64,000 nucleotides of DNA from Biscogniauxia marginata (GCA_022695795.1 MU404071.1:186001-250000); one strand, 5' to 3'; positions 24,431 to 37,031 are shown, counted from the stretch's first letter. A program made the numbers and translations. Notes: a model not told the origin generated them from the sequence alone.

Positions 24431-24641
24431 TTAGAGAATGAAATATCCGGGATTTGGAAGGTTGTGTGCACATGGCAAAATGACGACTCCAAGAGACCAT
24501 ATATCGACGGCCTTTGTATATCGTTGCCTAAGCTGTCCTATCTCGGGAGGCATGTAGGTCGTCGGCCCGCAGAAAGTCTTCAGACTACCTACCCATCTTT
24601 GACCACCCAAAAGCCGACAGCTTGACCCAGAGAAGGTCGGC
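24431..24641 (-). pseudogene. Protein kinase fragment
   Basis: Read on the minus strand from 24641, one frame gives DLLWVKLSAFGWSKMG, a decayed VKLADFG activation-loop start in which the Asp is lost. After a stop and a frame change it continues as SLKTFCGPTTYMPPEI and YTKAVDIWSLGVVIL, the APE and DxWSLGV subdomains of a Ser/Thr kinase. Nothing kinase-like continues past LPNPG, and no N-lobe was found upstream. It is therefore a relic with at least one frameshift. The family looks like the fungal kinases with KTFCGT-x-x-YMPPE motifs. Confidence 0.6.
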
Positions 24642-26680
24642 ATCGCGGTTCAGTCCGCAGAACCTACCCGGCGTGGGTCGTTTCTGATCGCATCAAATGC
24701 GGGATCCTTCGGGTCTCCATGCCATAATAATGGTGCAATCTAGTCTCTATCAGCCATGATGATTCCATACCTCTCTGTGAAATATTACGGAGGAGAGCAA
24801 GAAAAACGCGGTAACCTGAGTTATATGGGCATGTCCCTAGGTACCCAAGGGAGCACTAGGTATCGGTTAAATCATGGTTTTGATTGGTTGGCGGCAAGTT
24901 ATGTTACCGTATTTAGAAGGTGGGGTTAATGGGAGAGTCCGACAGCTCGTCCATAGCGTCGACCACAAGACTTCCAGGTCTATCTGTCTTAAAGAGCCCA
25001 TCTTAACCATTCACAGCGCAACTCGCTTTCCTAAACCCCCCACGACTGAATGTATTACTTTGAACAGAGACTGCTATGGCCGTTTAATCGCGAAGTTGCT
25101 GCGTATAGCGGTACTAAACTCGATTGGTACTTAGAAGAGAGCGAGGCTGCAGAATTGCCCAGGTCAAGGGCCCAAAGAATCCGCCAGAGAGCTTTATTGA
25201 CCGGTTGAAGTAAAGTTCTTCATCTCTGGTCAACAAATTCTGAACATCATTCTGATAAACCGATAGAGAAATAGCGCCAGCTACCTAGGGTCTAAGCCTG
25301 TCGATCTTGATAAAGTCAGTGCACGCCTATTAGAACTAATGGCCATTGGTTATACCTCGCCTCAACTGATACTTCGATAGTTGCGCAGCGGGGATTCAAG
25401 GCCAACCGCACCCCCACGGACGAGTCTCAGAGACAAACTTACGAGGAGCTTGTCAACCTTGGTGGTCGGCCATGCGATCCGATCGAACTTCCGGAAGAAG
25501 TGGTGAGCAACCCGACAGCCTACAGGTGTGGTGTTGAAGCCGTGGCGGCAGCGCCGGGCAGTCTTTAATTGCCAAATACTCTATAGTCGAGTTGATACCC
25601 AGTTTATGTAGTACTAAACAATACATAGATGCATACCGTGTATAATTGTTTGCTTCCTTGGATGCCCTGTTAGCTCCTGCTCAAATCTCGTGGCGTAGGA
25701 AACCTCCTTTGTCTTATATGTCCTGTTCACCTGGAATTCGTTAGCCCAGCTCATACCGTGTTACCCAGTCGGTCTACCGCATCGGCAAATCGTAGGAATT
25801 TACCGTACAAGCTTCTTTTATTCTTTTCACGGCGCCCGCAGGGGCTCGTGCTTTGACCTGAATATAACAACAAAGCTTTGGTTATTGGCTGAGACTTGTC
25901 AGTGTGCTTCGGTTTTACTCTCTCTATCTACCTTTTTTTTTGTGAAGGTAGTACCTCCTCCCGTCTTCGCAGCAGACAGCAGCCCTGTTCGTGACGTTGT
26001 ACGACTTTGCCATTAACAATGGATTGTTTCCGTCGTCAGCCGGTGCATAGGCACAGTGCTACATGGGCTACAGTAACTCTAGAATGTAGCTAATATGGGA
26101 TATAGAGCAGGGATGTATTATTCAAGGTGCGCCGCACGTGTCGCATATGCAGCAGATTTACTCTCCGGTGGTAGGATAATGAGAATTCTCAAAAGAAATA
26201 TTTTCACGAAAGCTTCACATTTTGTTCGTTCTCTATGTAATACTTTGTAGGAGCTAGCTCAGAGCAGGAGATGGGCTACGATAATAAATAAATATTATGA
26301 AGACGCTGGCTGGCTGCATGATGATAGCTACCTACAGAACCAATCTACTCACGTTTGAGTTCATTACTTGCAGTTTTTATTAAAAAAAAAAAAGGCATCT
26401 TAGCTAAAGATAGCTAAGGTTAGAGATATGTGTGGGTTGGCAGCTACTTTGTTGCAGCAATCAGTGGTGACGTAGTTATTGCCCCTGGAATAAGTATAAG
26501 ATATTATAGTGGTAATAGAGGAGGGTTTGATAGTAAGAAGATCATGCTCTAATAAAGTTGATGTCAACATGAAAATATCTACAGGTATATCAGTATTATT
26601 GGGACAAGGCAGTCATTAAATTATTCCTGCGATTCGAAAACTAAGTCGTACACTGTACTTCGTACTTCATACCTCATTAT
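24642..26680. other. Intergenic with gene debris
   Basis: Mostly non-coding. A minus-strand stretch at about 24660-24745 reads HGDPKDPAFDAIRNDPRR but leads nowhere, and a plus-strand remnant at 25300-25568 is listed separately. The rest has no recognisable content. A run of 12 A at 26381-26392 is the only notable simple repeat. Confidence 0.35.
25300..25568 (+). pseudogene. Possible coding remnant of unknown family
   Basis: Two open pieces lie in different frames. One reads VDLDKVSARLLELMAIGY and ends at a TAG. The next begins near 25376 (VAQRGFKANRTPTDES) and continues TYEELVNLGGRPCDPIELPEEVV to a TAA. The composition looks protein-like and the two pieces read as neighbours of one product, but no family is recognised and no start was found. 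It may be a relic or a misjudged open frame. Confidence 0.25.
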
Positions 26681-29010
26681 TCATACACGATTACCGCGAC
26701 AATACAACCAAACAATAACAAAGCTTGAAATACCGACAAATAAACTCAGAACTATAACAATTGGAGTTAGTAAGTACTTGCGCCTAAGGAGGAGAAGTGT
26801 TAGGAGATCTTGCGGTAAATTTGCCGCTCTTGAGAACCATTATGCCAAACGCCGGACAGAGAAGGATGCACGAAAATAAAAATACTTACAAACACTGCCC
26901 GCCCACGGACCCTGGGCGGCCGACTGCAGGTCACTTCCGTCGTCAAACAAGAAGATCCATCCACTGCCGCCCCTGCTTAAATAGAGGCCCTCGCACCAAC
27001 AGTTGTTGTAAAAGCCGACGAGCTCGAACAGTGAGGAGATGAGGATCCAGAGAGTGTTTAAGACGACGAGGACCCGTCCAGATAACCGCGTCACGACAGC
27101 GCACACGCGAAAGAACGTCGGGAACGGTGTTGCCGCGACTCGGCACCGCGGGTCCTTCTCATCGGGCCGGCAATCGGCACTGTTATTGATCTCGTGATGT
27201 ATAGTTTGGTGCTGAAGCATAGCCGCGTGGGAAAAGATCGTCGACGCGAGGATAAGCGCAAAGGCAACCGTGCTGTTCAGACTGTAAAGGAGGTAACCCC
27301 CAGATCTACACCCGAGGCCCTCCACCTTCGTCAAGATGGCGATGATAACTGCGGCACTCGTGGTACCCCACTGGACATAGATGGCCACCAGGATGGCGAT
27401 GGTAATCCGTTTATAGAAGTCTGAGTTGAGGCTACCCCAAGAGGGATATACGCTAAGCTCTTTTGTTTCGATTGTCGTTGACCCAACGTCCGAAGCTAAG
27501 CCACAGTATCGCGACATGATCAAGGGATCTCCTTTAAGGTCATCAGGCTCGAATCTCTCACCGCTGGGAACCGTCTTCAAGTTCAAGTCTCGCCTATCTT
27601 CCAAGTTCCTCGTAGCGACCTTTAGGGTATTGTATAGATGATTCGCCATATTCCACCAAGTGAAGACACGCGCGAAGTTGAATGCCGGGCCTTCCTGCAT
27701 TTCGTCACCCGCAACGCTGAACCCGAGACAATTTGGAACTTCTAAAGCATCATTGTTAGGATAGGAAGGACCATCAGGGGGAAAGTGGCTTGGAAGTGAT
27801 GGTAAGCGCCCAGTTTTCTTCGCTACCTGGAATGCCCTCTGCTCCTTTGGGACGATTTCGACACTACTACCAAACGCTTGGTTTGGTTGCTGTAGCATCG
27901 GTGTTTGACTAATCTGGGATAAGGGGTTCTTCGTCTGTTTGGCCCACGGTTGTTCTGCTTGCGTTGGGGTGATATGTTGGTCTTCAAAGCTAAGCTCGAA
28001 TGTATGGCGTTGCATCTCACTACCTTGAAGAATGTTTTGGTCTCCCGTGTTCGAGTCGTCAAGAGACACGACGATGGTAGGTTTATCTCTTCTTAATGCT
28101 CGCTCGATAGAACCCGAGTCCTTCTGTGTACCAACGGAAATCCAACCACATACTACCGGAACCTGGTAGCCTATTAGCTTACAAGGAGAGCGGAGGTAGC
28201 CATGGTTATGAAGCGATGATGACTTACCAGCCAAACCCATAATGATCCTGATGACAGGACGAGTGCTTGGGACGGGTGGCCAAGGGAAAACATGAATGCA
28301 GAAATAATAGTCAGTACCCACGATAAGACAGCGACCAAGATCTGAGCAACAAGTGAGAGTGTGACGCCGCGCCTCGTAATTATTATGCTCGCTTTCAAAT
28401 TCTTCCACCATTGCTTATTTTCGGGAAGCATGATGAGGCTGGTCAAGTGTCCGTTCTGTTGGGATAATCTCAAAGGGATCTGCTGGCATTCTTGGAGGAA
28501 GATTCGGACGTTCTTGGTCTTGGCGCCGAAGGAGCCGCCTGCAGTCTCCAAGTGGCGGAACGTGTTACGTACCCAGTGTCGGTTAAGGATGGTGATCATC
28601 AGAGAGTAGGTGATTAACATAGGGCTGCCGACTGCATAGCAGAAACTCATGATGTTGGCGCCGATCTCATTTTCGCCAGCCTCAAAGGGTAGCTGGGCAG
28701 TAAGTGCAACCCATGGTAATAGATAATTAGTTGCCCCCGAGGAAAAGACCTCGAAGTTGAATACAGTCGGAATCTTATCGAAGCCACAGTGATTATCACA
28801 AAGTTGATAGGTAATGCCTCCTAGAAACGGTGTGGAATTACGTGCAAATAGGTTACCCTCGCGGTCGACAACTCCGCGAAGAATATCGTTGGCTGCTGAT
28901 TGATTTCCGTGTAGTATATCGTTAAGCCTTTGCGCGCATATTCCCTTCCAAGAGTCGTTGCTTGCAATATTACCGAACATTTGTTCGAGTTCGGACTGTA
29001 GCGTTGACAT
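26681..29010 (-). CDS. Multi-pass fungal membrane protein of unknown function
   Basis: Minus-strand exons 29010..28228, 28162..26890 and 26751..26681. The 65-bp intron (GTAAGT) and the 138-bp intron (GTAAGT, perfect TACTAAC branch) keep the frame, and the last exon adds a clear helix FVGISSFVIVWLYC. The N-terminal part has MFGNIASNDSWKGIC, then FNFEVFSSGATNYLLPW and hydrophobic segments around ANIMSFCYAVGSPMLITYSL, VTLSLVAQILVAVLSWVLTI and SGSLWVWLVPVVCGWISVGT. A long soluble loop of about 200 residues follows, then three or more further helices. About 7-9 membrane segments are expected in total. The first ATG is at 29010, but the frame is open upstream (DFGDLHLHNIPV), which resembles the family's usual lead-in, so a 5' exon is probably missing. 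No transport motif was recognised. Confidence 0.72.
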
Positions 29011-31116
29011 CACGGGGATGTTGTGTAAATGTAAGTCTCCAAAATCTATAGAAGGGAGAAGAGAGATTAATGAGTGCGGTGGTTTCGAAAGGTGAGAGGC
29101 GGTTATGAGAAAAGGGATCTGAACAGAGGAACAGATCTAGTGAAGCTATTAGAATTATATAAAACATAGGAAAGCGACATGACAAGAAGTCAGCGAGGGA
29201 TGTTAGTAGTTAGAACAAACCCCCTCGTATTTATTCGAGTATCGAAGTGCGCAGGAATCTAATAACGAGTCCAGAAACAGGGCGACAAGGCGCCAGGCTA
29301 CAGCAATATGTTGTCGATACCAGACACATGACTCTTATTCATGGCTGAGCGCAATCCTGGAGACTAGTATAAATATAGCTAGAAAACTATGCAAATGCGA
29401 GTAATACACAATTTACTAGTGTTCTGACATGAGTTCAAGATAGGAGGAAGAAGAAAAAAAAGGACACCGCGGCCAGTGGCGCCGAGGCACTGCTTCATCC
29501 CACCCCGATAAGTATACCTGTACAACGTGGACGTGCGAGACAAATGATGATATTGGGTGGTAATTACTGGTAGATAGGTACTAAAACACGAGTCGGTGAG
29601 AGACCGAAGCATCCGTAGAAGAACGCCTGATTAACTCCTGTATTACTGTCTTATTAATCGAAAACCTGGTGGCTTTCTCTCTCTTCCTCTTCTTTTTATT
29701 CTTTTGCCACATTCTTGGACTGTCACCACTCAGCCCTGCCCCTTGATATGCTGTACAGGAGCGGGAACGAGCTCTCGCAGCCTCTCATTTAGTCCAGCCA
29801 CCAAAGATGGATGGTTGCCAGCACGGCAATGATACCGAATGCAGTAACCCTGCAAAAAGAAATATTTGACAAGCTTAGTTCCAGCTACAATGCATCTCGG
29901 TGAGACTTACAGTTTGGGTACCTGTGTATGCGACAACATAGTAATAGGGCAGGTAAAACTCAAGAGTAAGGGAATTCAATATCAATTTATAATAGGCAAA
30001 CATAGGAAGTGTTTCCTGATCGTTTTTCAATCACACGGGCCTACTAGGAAGTTTTGAAGGAATAAGACTTAGATGTAAGTGTATACTAAGCTTAAAATGG
30101 TGCAATAAGTAGGACTAATAAGTAGGACAATCGTCATGTCCGATTGTCCATGTCCTACAGGTTAACGTTGTTTTTAAGGTACATGTAGCATGAGGGAGGG
30201 GTGGATTGGATTTCCGGGATACATGGAGCTGTATTGGTGGGGATACTGGGGTAAAGTGGGTTTATCAGCTGTACCGATGTATATACAAGGTTAGGTATCT
30301 AGCAGCTAAGCTAAGGTCCAGGCATGTGGTACTGGCACAGCTCCTGTGGCCACAAGTATCGAACTGTATGCGGTTACTGTATATATAGTGTATTTACTGT
30401 TATATCTTTAGCAACTCTCGGTACGTCTATACATTGGATACATGCGCCGAAGTCCAGCCGGGCTCATGATGTAAAGTACGTACCTACTTGTTAATGTCCC
30501 ACGCATAAATTATATGAACTTCCCCGCTATACTTCGTACATTTACTTTTAAATACTTATTAAAAGCTACATAAAATATGTATATATATATATGTACCCTA
30601 GGTGCAGACGGGAGTCTACATATGTACTAAAGCTTGTTATATATATATAATTATCTATAGCGGGAACTAACAGCAGCCTTACCTAAAGAGGTACCTACCT
30701 AGCATTCCGGGGCTAGCTTGTATTAGTACCTAGGTTAGGTATGTATATACTGTGAGGTAGGTTAAGGGGGTTAGCGGCTATCGGTGGCTACCTGCGGGCC
30801 ATCCCCCAACTCTCTTTGCTTCTCCAACCGCCTTCTCGCGGGGCGCGCTCATTTTCCACGACGACGGAATTATTACCAACTACTTTCGAGCGGGATCACA
30901 ACCGGTCCCAGCGAGGCAAGTGATGTACAATGCGTTGTTCTTGGCCTATCCCAATGAACCTTCGCTGTCGTAAAGCCTAGGCGCTCCTTATTTATTTATT
31001 TTCCTCTAAGCAGGAACCGTCCTCGTTCTCCTCGATGGCGTTCTGCATAACCAAGCCTACGTAGCCACCGCCAATTGATCTTACCAATCTACCTTGGCCA
31101 GCCTCATTTATCTATC
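29011..31116. other. Intergenic (2.1 kb), divergent promoters
   Basis: Separates the membrane-protein gene (minus) from homogentisate dioxygenase (plus). AT-rich, with TATATATA runs at 30580-30590 and 30639-30648 and TACCTAGGT words at 30680-30760. A possible 5' exon of the membrane-protein gene may lie near 29040-29190 on the minus strand. Nothing else was seen. Confidence 0.4.
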
Positions 31117-32591
31117 ATGCCTGTCACGTCGTTTGAATTCTCCGAGAAATACAACTACCAGAATGGCTTCGGATCGTACCTAGAGTAAGGCCTTCCCATC
31201 ATCGTCGTACCCTAAGCTATCTCACCTTTGTTGCTCACATCGTCACCTACCCATGCAGAACTGAGGCCGTGAGAGGTGCACTTCCCGTAGGCCAGAACTC
31301 TCCCCAGAAACCATCCCACGGTCTATATGCCGAGAAACTCTCCGGCACAGCCTTCACGGCTCCGAGACACGAGAACAAGCAGTCATGGTTATATCGAATC
31401 CTGCCCTCATGCGCCCACCCCCCCTTTACCCCCTCGGCCGACGGCCCTTCCAAGTCGGACAAGCCTACCGATCCAGCAAGGCTAGAATACATCCCCAACC
31501 AGCTACGATGGGACCCCTTCGATCACGACGAGAAAACCGACTTCGTCTCTGGTATGCGCCTAGTAGCCGGCGCAGGGGATACCACTATGAAGCAGGGCAT
31601 CGGCATGTATATATATGCTGCGGGCAAGTCGATGGATGACCGTTCTGCCTTCTACTCGGCTGATGGAGACCTCCTCATCGTAGCCCAAGAGGGCGTTTTG
31701 GATATAAGGACTGAGATGGGTTGGCTGCTGGTCAGGCCCATGGAGATCTGTGTTGTTCCACGGGGCATCAAGTACCAGGTCCATCTGCCATCCGGGCCCG
31801 TCCGAGGTTACGCCCTAGAGCTGTACCAAGGCCACTTTGCCCTCCCAGAGCTAGGTCCCATCGGATCCAATTGCCTTGCCAACGCACGCGATTTCCAGGC
31901 TCCGGCTGCTTGCTTTAGCGAGGACTTTGGCACGACCGCCTCCGAAGGTCCTAACAATTACACAATCACCGTCAAGTTCAACAACTCGCTCTTCCAAGCT
32001 ACGCAGGCGCACACTCCCTTCGATGTAGTTGCTTGGCATGGCAACTATTACCCTTACAAGTACGACCTGGGCCGGTTTAACACGATCGGATCGATATCCT
32101 ACGACCACCCCGACCCGTCCATATTCACGGTCCTCACGGCACCTTCCGATCATCCTGGAACCGCAGTCGCTGACTTTGTCATCTTTCCACCCCGCTGGCT
32201 AGTAGCTGAGAATACGTTCAGACCCCCGTGGTACCATCGCAACACTATGTCTGAGTTTATGGGCCTCATAGCTGGCGAGTATGATGCGAAGAAGGGGGGG
32301 CAAGGTGGGTTCATGCCTGGTGGTGCTAGCCTACATAATGTTATGAGTGGTCATGGGCCGGATACGAAGAGCTTTGAGGGCGCCAGTAATGCCGAGCTCA
32401 AGCCGGTACTAGTCGGCAAGGGCAGTTGTGCCTTTATGTTTGAAAGCTGTTTAATGGTTGGTGTGACCGAATGGGGCCTCAAGATGTGCAAGAAGGTCCA
32501 AGAAGGATACAGCGAGGAGAGCTGGGGCGGCGTCCAGGTGCACTGGAAGAGGCCCGAAGATGTGAGCACGGATAGTCATTTACTGAAGTAA
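31117..32591 (+). CDS. hmgA: Homogentisate 1,2-dioxygenase (466 aa)
   Basis: Exons 31117..31184 and 31259..32591; the 74-bp intron (GTAAGG donor) splits a Glu codon in frame. The enzyme opens the homogentisate ring to maleylacetoacetate in tyrosine/phenylalanine breakdown. The N-terminus [16 protein letters not shown] followed by [17 protein letters not shown] is characteristic of HGD. The iron ligands are visible: His349 in [10 protein letters not shown], Glu355 in SEFMG, and His388 in SGHGPD, with the spacing of the human enzyme plus a three-residue insertion (GGQ). The length fits the family. The other genes of the fungal homogentisate cluster (fumarylacetoacetase, maleylacetoacetate isomerase) are not in this window. 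Its neighbour is a convergent FAD monooxygenase. Confidence 0.95.
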
Positions 32592-33002
32592 ACTTACCGG
32601 GCATCACATGCTGGACCTATGCAAATGCGGATTGGTAACACATGGCCGTCTTACAGCAGAATCTCCTGGGGGTGATATAAGTGGTATGTAATTTGAATAT
32701 CGACGTGTGGCGTCGACTACATAAGGATTCTCACATATAAATTCAACTGATGCACAACTATATTATATTGCTAAGACTTCGGGTACTTCATAACTTCCTA
32801 TAAAATTACCCATACTTTAAGATAGGACGGGGTTGCTTAGGCTCAAAATTGTCAATTATGAGAAACAACGGACCCATGAATAGAGGCGTGTAATTAGTTT
32901 CCATGAGAATTGGGCCGAGACTAATCCGCCAGAGTATTCATAATGAACACTGATGTGAGATTAAATCCTACATGTATTAATGTACATTCACAGCTTATGA
33001 CT
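32592..33002. other. Convergent intergenic spacer
   Basis: Shared 3' flank of homogentisate dioxygenase and the FAD monooxygenase. AT-rich, and nothing else was seen. Confidence 0.4.
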
Positions 33003-34382
33003 TTATGGCTCGAGATTCAACTCGGGGTACTCGGGGATCGCTAGACCCCCCTTATCCTCCGGCATTAACCGGAGGATCAAATTAAAGATATTAGACCACG
33101 ATAGAATACCAAAAATGATATTCATCAACAAGACACCAAACGCGGTCTCTGGGAATAGTATCCACGGTGCACCAGGGGCCAGCTTCTGCGCCTCGTCGAC
33201 GTACGGCCTCACCACCCTATTATAGGACTCCAGCGCCGCTACCACATCGCAGGCGCCGTCTCCCTCCGAGTGCCGCGCCAGCTCCCCCGCCAGCACGTAC
33301 GCGCCCACGAGCGAGACAGTAGTCCCCATGCCCGTGACGGGCGCGGGGCAGTAACCCGCGTCCCCTAGCAGCGCCACGCGGCCCTCCGACGGCCTCGCGC
33401 ATTTCACCTGCCCGATCTCCTGCGCGTAGAAGTCTTCCGCGCGCTCCATCTCGCGCACAAACCGCCCCGCCTGCCATCCCGCGTCCGCGAAGGCCCTCGC
33501 GTACACCCGCTTCTGCTCCTCGACGGGCCGGCGCAGGCACCGCGCGAGCTCTGACCGTGGCGGGGGAGGTGTCTTCGACGAGGCGGTCGCGCCGGCGGTA
33601 GGATGAGAAGGGGCCTGCAGCTTTGATAGGTATACCTGCGTCCGCGGATCCGACGGGCTCGAGGTCCCGGGTATGGAGCCCGCGGCGGAGCGCGTGACGA
33701 TGCAGCGACGCTCCGGCGCCGCGAACCACCGCGCGGTCGCGTCGTCGTCTGCCTCCCGGGGAACGGTGTAGTATGCCGCGTACAGGTCCAGCGACTTGAA
33801 CATGGCAGCGCTGGCCTCCTCGCCGAAGAGCAGGCGCCGCGTCTTCGACCACTGGCCGTCGGCGCCGACGACGAGATCGTAGCGCCCCGTCGTGCCGTCC
33901 GAGAACGTGACGTTCACGCCCGAGTCCCTCACGGGGTCCTGCTCCAGGCCCACGATGGCCTTGTTAAACTCGTACCGCACGCCGCCTCCCTCGCCACTGG
34001 CCCGCGTCTTCTCGGCCTCCTTCAGACTGGCATCGTACAGGACCTGCACGAGGTCGCCACGCATGATCTCCCATTCAGATGTCATCGACTGCTGGCCCTT
34101 GCCCGAGTCATTCTTGCCGAGGACGCCCCACGGCCGCCCCTGCGAGCCCACCATCGCGAACCCGTCCTCCGGCACCGTGCACTCGCGTATCGCGCGCTCG
34201 AGCCCGAGCTTGCGGATCACCGGCAGCCCCTGTGCCCGCAGGTCGATCTGCAGCCCGTTCTTACGCAGCCCGGGGGCCCGCTCAATCACGGTGACGTCGT
34301 GGGACGTGTTTGAGCGTTGCAGGAGGAGCGCGAGGGCCGGGCCGGCGATGCCGGCGCCCACGATTAGGACTTTGAGGGCCAT
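33003..34382 (-). CDS. FAD-dependent monooxygenase, class A (459 aa)
   Basis: Intronless and complete. The Rossmann dinucleotide motif GAGIAG is at residues 9-14, with the acidic end of strand 2 in VIERAP. The DG motif VVGADGQWSKTR is at 172-182 and the GD motif ALLGDAGYCPAP at 338-347, all in the order of the PHBH/UbiH fold. A low-complexity Pro/Ser/Thr insert lies at about 256-277. The last 50 residues include a hydrophobic stretch (FGVLLMNIIFGIL) that may associate with membranes. Such enzymes hydroxylate aromatic or polyketide substrates with NAD(P)H and oxygen; the substrate cannot be read here. The coding region is distinctly GC-rich compared with its flanks. It ends 411 bp from homogentisate dioxygenase, so a role in aromatic metabolism is possible but unproven. 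Confidence 0.9.
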   Translation of the reverse strand: MALKVLIVGAGIAGPALALLLQRSNTSHDVTVIERAPGLRKNGLQIDLRAQGLPVIRKLGLERAIRECTVPEDGFAMVGSQGRPWGVLGKNDSGKGQQSMTSEWEIMRGDLVQVLYDASLKEAEKTRASGEGGGVRYEFNKAIVGLEQDPVRDSGVNVTFSDGTTGRYDLVVGADGQWSKTRRLLFGEEASAAMFKSLDLYAAYYTVPREADDDATARWFAAPERRCIVTRSAAGSIPGTSSPSDPRTQVYLSKLQAPSHPTAGATASSKTPPPPRSELARCLRRPVEEQKRVYARAFADAGWQAGRFVREMERAEDFYAQEIGQVKCARPSEGRVALLGDAGYCPAPVTGMGTTVSLVGAYVLAGELARHSEGDGACDVVAALESYNRVVRPYVDEAQKLAPGAPWILFPETAFGVLLMNIIFGILSWSNIFNLILRLMPEDKGGLAIPEYPELNLEP

Positions 34383-37031
34383 TTTTTAGGTTGTGAGAGA
34401 TTTGCTTGTGAATCTCTTTTCTCTACTCGTACCTTATAGGTGAAAAAGGCGTAGTCGGCTCCTAGGATACGCGAGGAACATAGGTGGTAATAGTCCGGCC
34501 ACTTACTGTTGTCCCAAGATACTGTGTTATAAGAAATCCACTTGTCGCTGAGTCTCGAGACTGCCTACTAAGTACAAGGGAGCATCTCCTTTTAAATACC
34601 TATACGAACGCTCTACTAGCACTTGAAGATATGTAAGCAGTGGGTCCGACTTCTCAGCTCCGTAGTACATTACATGGTCCTGATTGATGAGAGGACCCCA
34701 GGTTGATCGAAGAATTGCGGATCATCCGTCTGCTTGACCGACATGTCGCGGACCGTCCGTCTATTTGCCCGACGAATAATCACGACTCTCTGGAGTCTAT
34801 ACGAAGCGCGAGAACGCGAGAACCTCGTCTCGTGCTTCACGCATAAGACCATTTCCACACTACGGTATCGCTACTATTGTCCTGTAATGACGGCGGATCG
34901 CCTAGTCCCCGGCGCCGACGCCGAATGACTCATTCTTGGTCAACTTGCTGATAGGCCCCCAGTATAGTTCCCTAGTAAGCGAGTACATGGGCAGGCTGAC
35001 AACTAGGTACGGTTGACCATAGCGCTGAACCCGAAGCACCGATGTGTTTCTAAATGAACTTACGGATTTTGTGGACCGAGGAGACAAAAGCAAAATCCTA
35101 ATGTGAAGTGCCGACTTCATCCGATCAGCTAATTGACTCGGGAGTGTGGGCCGTGTGGGGGGAAGAGTCGTATTGCAATTTTAGTCTACTTACCTACCTT
35201 TCAGTGCTTTAAGACGTCGGATCAGCCTCAAGATCTGACTTTTGCCTCGGATCTGTGGCACATGGGACTCCTGGAGATCGGGCTTCTAGAGGTCGGCCGA
35301 TCGATTCTTCTCCGACCTGAAACCCTCCATAAGAAGCCTACTTTGCTATCTATTCGATGCCCGTAATATTGTATTTTGCTTGTGGTTATTTGGGTCAGAT
35401 TAGTTAAGTGAGCCATCACTGCTCTCACTCTAAATCACATAGGAGCTACCTTTAGATGCGTCACTTATACTACACTCGCGAATTGCCTGTATAGCAACTT
35501 CAACACACTTCAGCCCTGGCTGGTATCAGTGGACACAAGGCTGGGGATAGTGTTACTTGGTGATCAATCCCGAACTCTCTCTTCTATGTGGGTTTACCTT
35601 ATCCCGGCTTGCCACTAGGTCGGTATTCTTCTCTTCGCTCAACCTACCACGTGGATAATATATCGTCTCGTCGGCTGTAAAATGCACTTTTTACCCAGTT
35701 TCTATCTGTCAACGCTATAAAGCCTTAATATTACAATCCATATGGTTAATATCTCGCCTCGTAACAGCCATATCTAGGCCATCTCATCCAGCAGTCAAAT
35801 ACCTCTATCATCTTCAATACACATAGCCGTTCATCGATGTTCAACTGATATTTGGTCTGCAATACATATTATACAAGATGATCTCAGGTGCTTGGCATGG
35901 GGAAGCTAACAGTTCATCAACAAGTACTATATTCGACTAAATTGTCGCTGATATACGGAGTCAACCGATATGGCTATTTAGATGCAGTCTAGTGTGTTAT
36001 GTGTTCTTAAGAATGTATACATATATGTCAATACACGGTTTACGATGAGCTAATCATTGAAGTAATGATGAGTAATAGTAAGATTAAAGTAGCATCTCCA
36101 CGGTATTCCCATTACATGCTAGAACGGATAGAGAATAAGTAGGTATAGAAAGTTCTGCAAGTATAATCATAGATGATATTACCCGATGCTACAAAAGCGT
36201 AGTGGGGAGGGGGGGAGTTGACCAGCTTGTTCCTGTTCACGTTTATATTCCCGGTGGCCAGTGGGGAAGGCACGTGTCATTCTGAGAATTTAGCCTTAAT
36301 CCAGATTTCGTCATTACTCATTTCGCTAATTAACCAACCCTTTTATAACCACCTTTCTTTTCTTTGGGTTTGCAGCCAGACAGGCCCACCTATAGCGAAT
36401 TTGATGGTCATTAATACGGAATGTGTTAGCGATAGCATAGCGCAGAATGAATAGACTTACACCATGTTAATAGGTACCTAGGTACCTAATTAGTCCAAGC
36501 CAACGCTGCCCTGTGCTTAGTGATGTATATAGTACTAGGATAGTGGGCCTGGAGAGTAGCTTTCCTCTCCAGCGCAACAACAAGTTGTATACGTACCCGT
36601 ACACGAACCCTGTGATTACCCCCGTGATCATGACATAAACTTCCTACATAAAACAGCGCACACCTTTACATCACTGGCACCCATAGAGCGGCATACGTCA
36701 GTTAATGTAGGAAATATTAGCTTATAATGGTCCTCGTGATATTTAAAACTATCAAGATAAACTACCCGCCTTCTTGTTATTGAGATGGGACGAGGATATG
36801 AGGATAGGATCAAGTGTCTTGGTTCAAGGTGAATCTAGGGAGATCGATGAAGTCCACATATATGCAGGAGACCATGGGTCGTACAGGGGCATATCCCCGT
36901 ATTTCGACACTTTTACTAAAGAAAAGGAGTGAGGAGGGACTTGTAGTTCACTCTTACTATAATCATGTCTTGGGAACGTCAACGATATCTACCTATAGCG
37001 TCATCCGCATCTCCCAAGTACAAGCTTGCTA
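34383..37031. other. Long intergenic region (2.6 kb)
   Basis: No recognisable gene. A perfect repeat of TAGGTACC words (AATAGGTACCTAGGTACC) sits at 36469-36486. The remaining open frames are short and non-descript. Confidence 0.4.

Noticed and set aside
33220..34389. Long extra frames overlapping the FAD monooxygenase
   Set aside because: High-GC shadow frames (Arg/Gly/Ala-rich); the FAD motifs are in the annotated frame.
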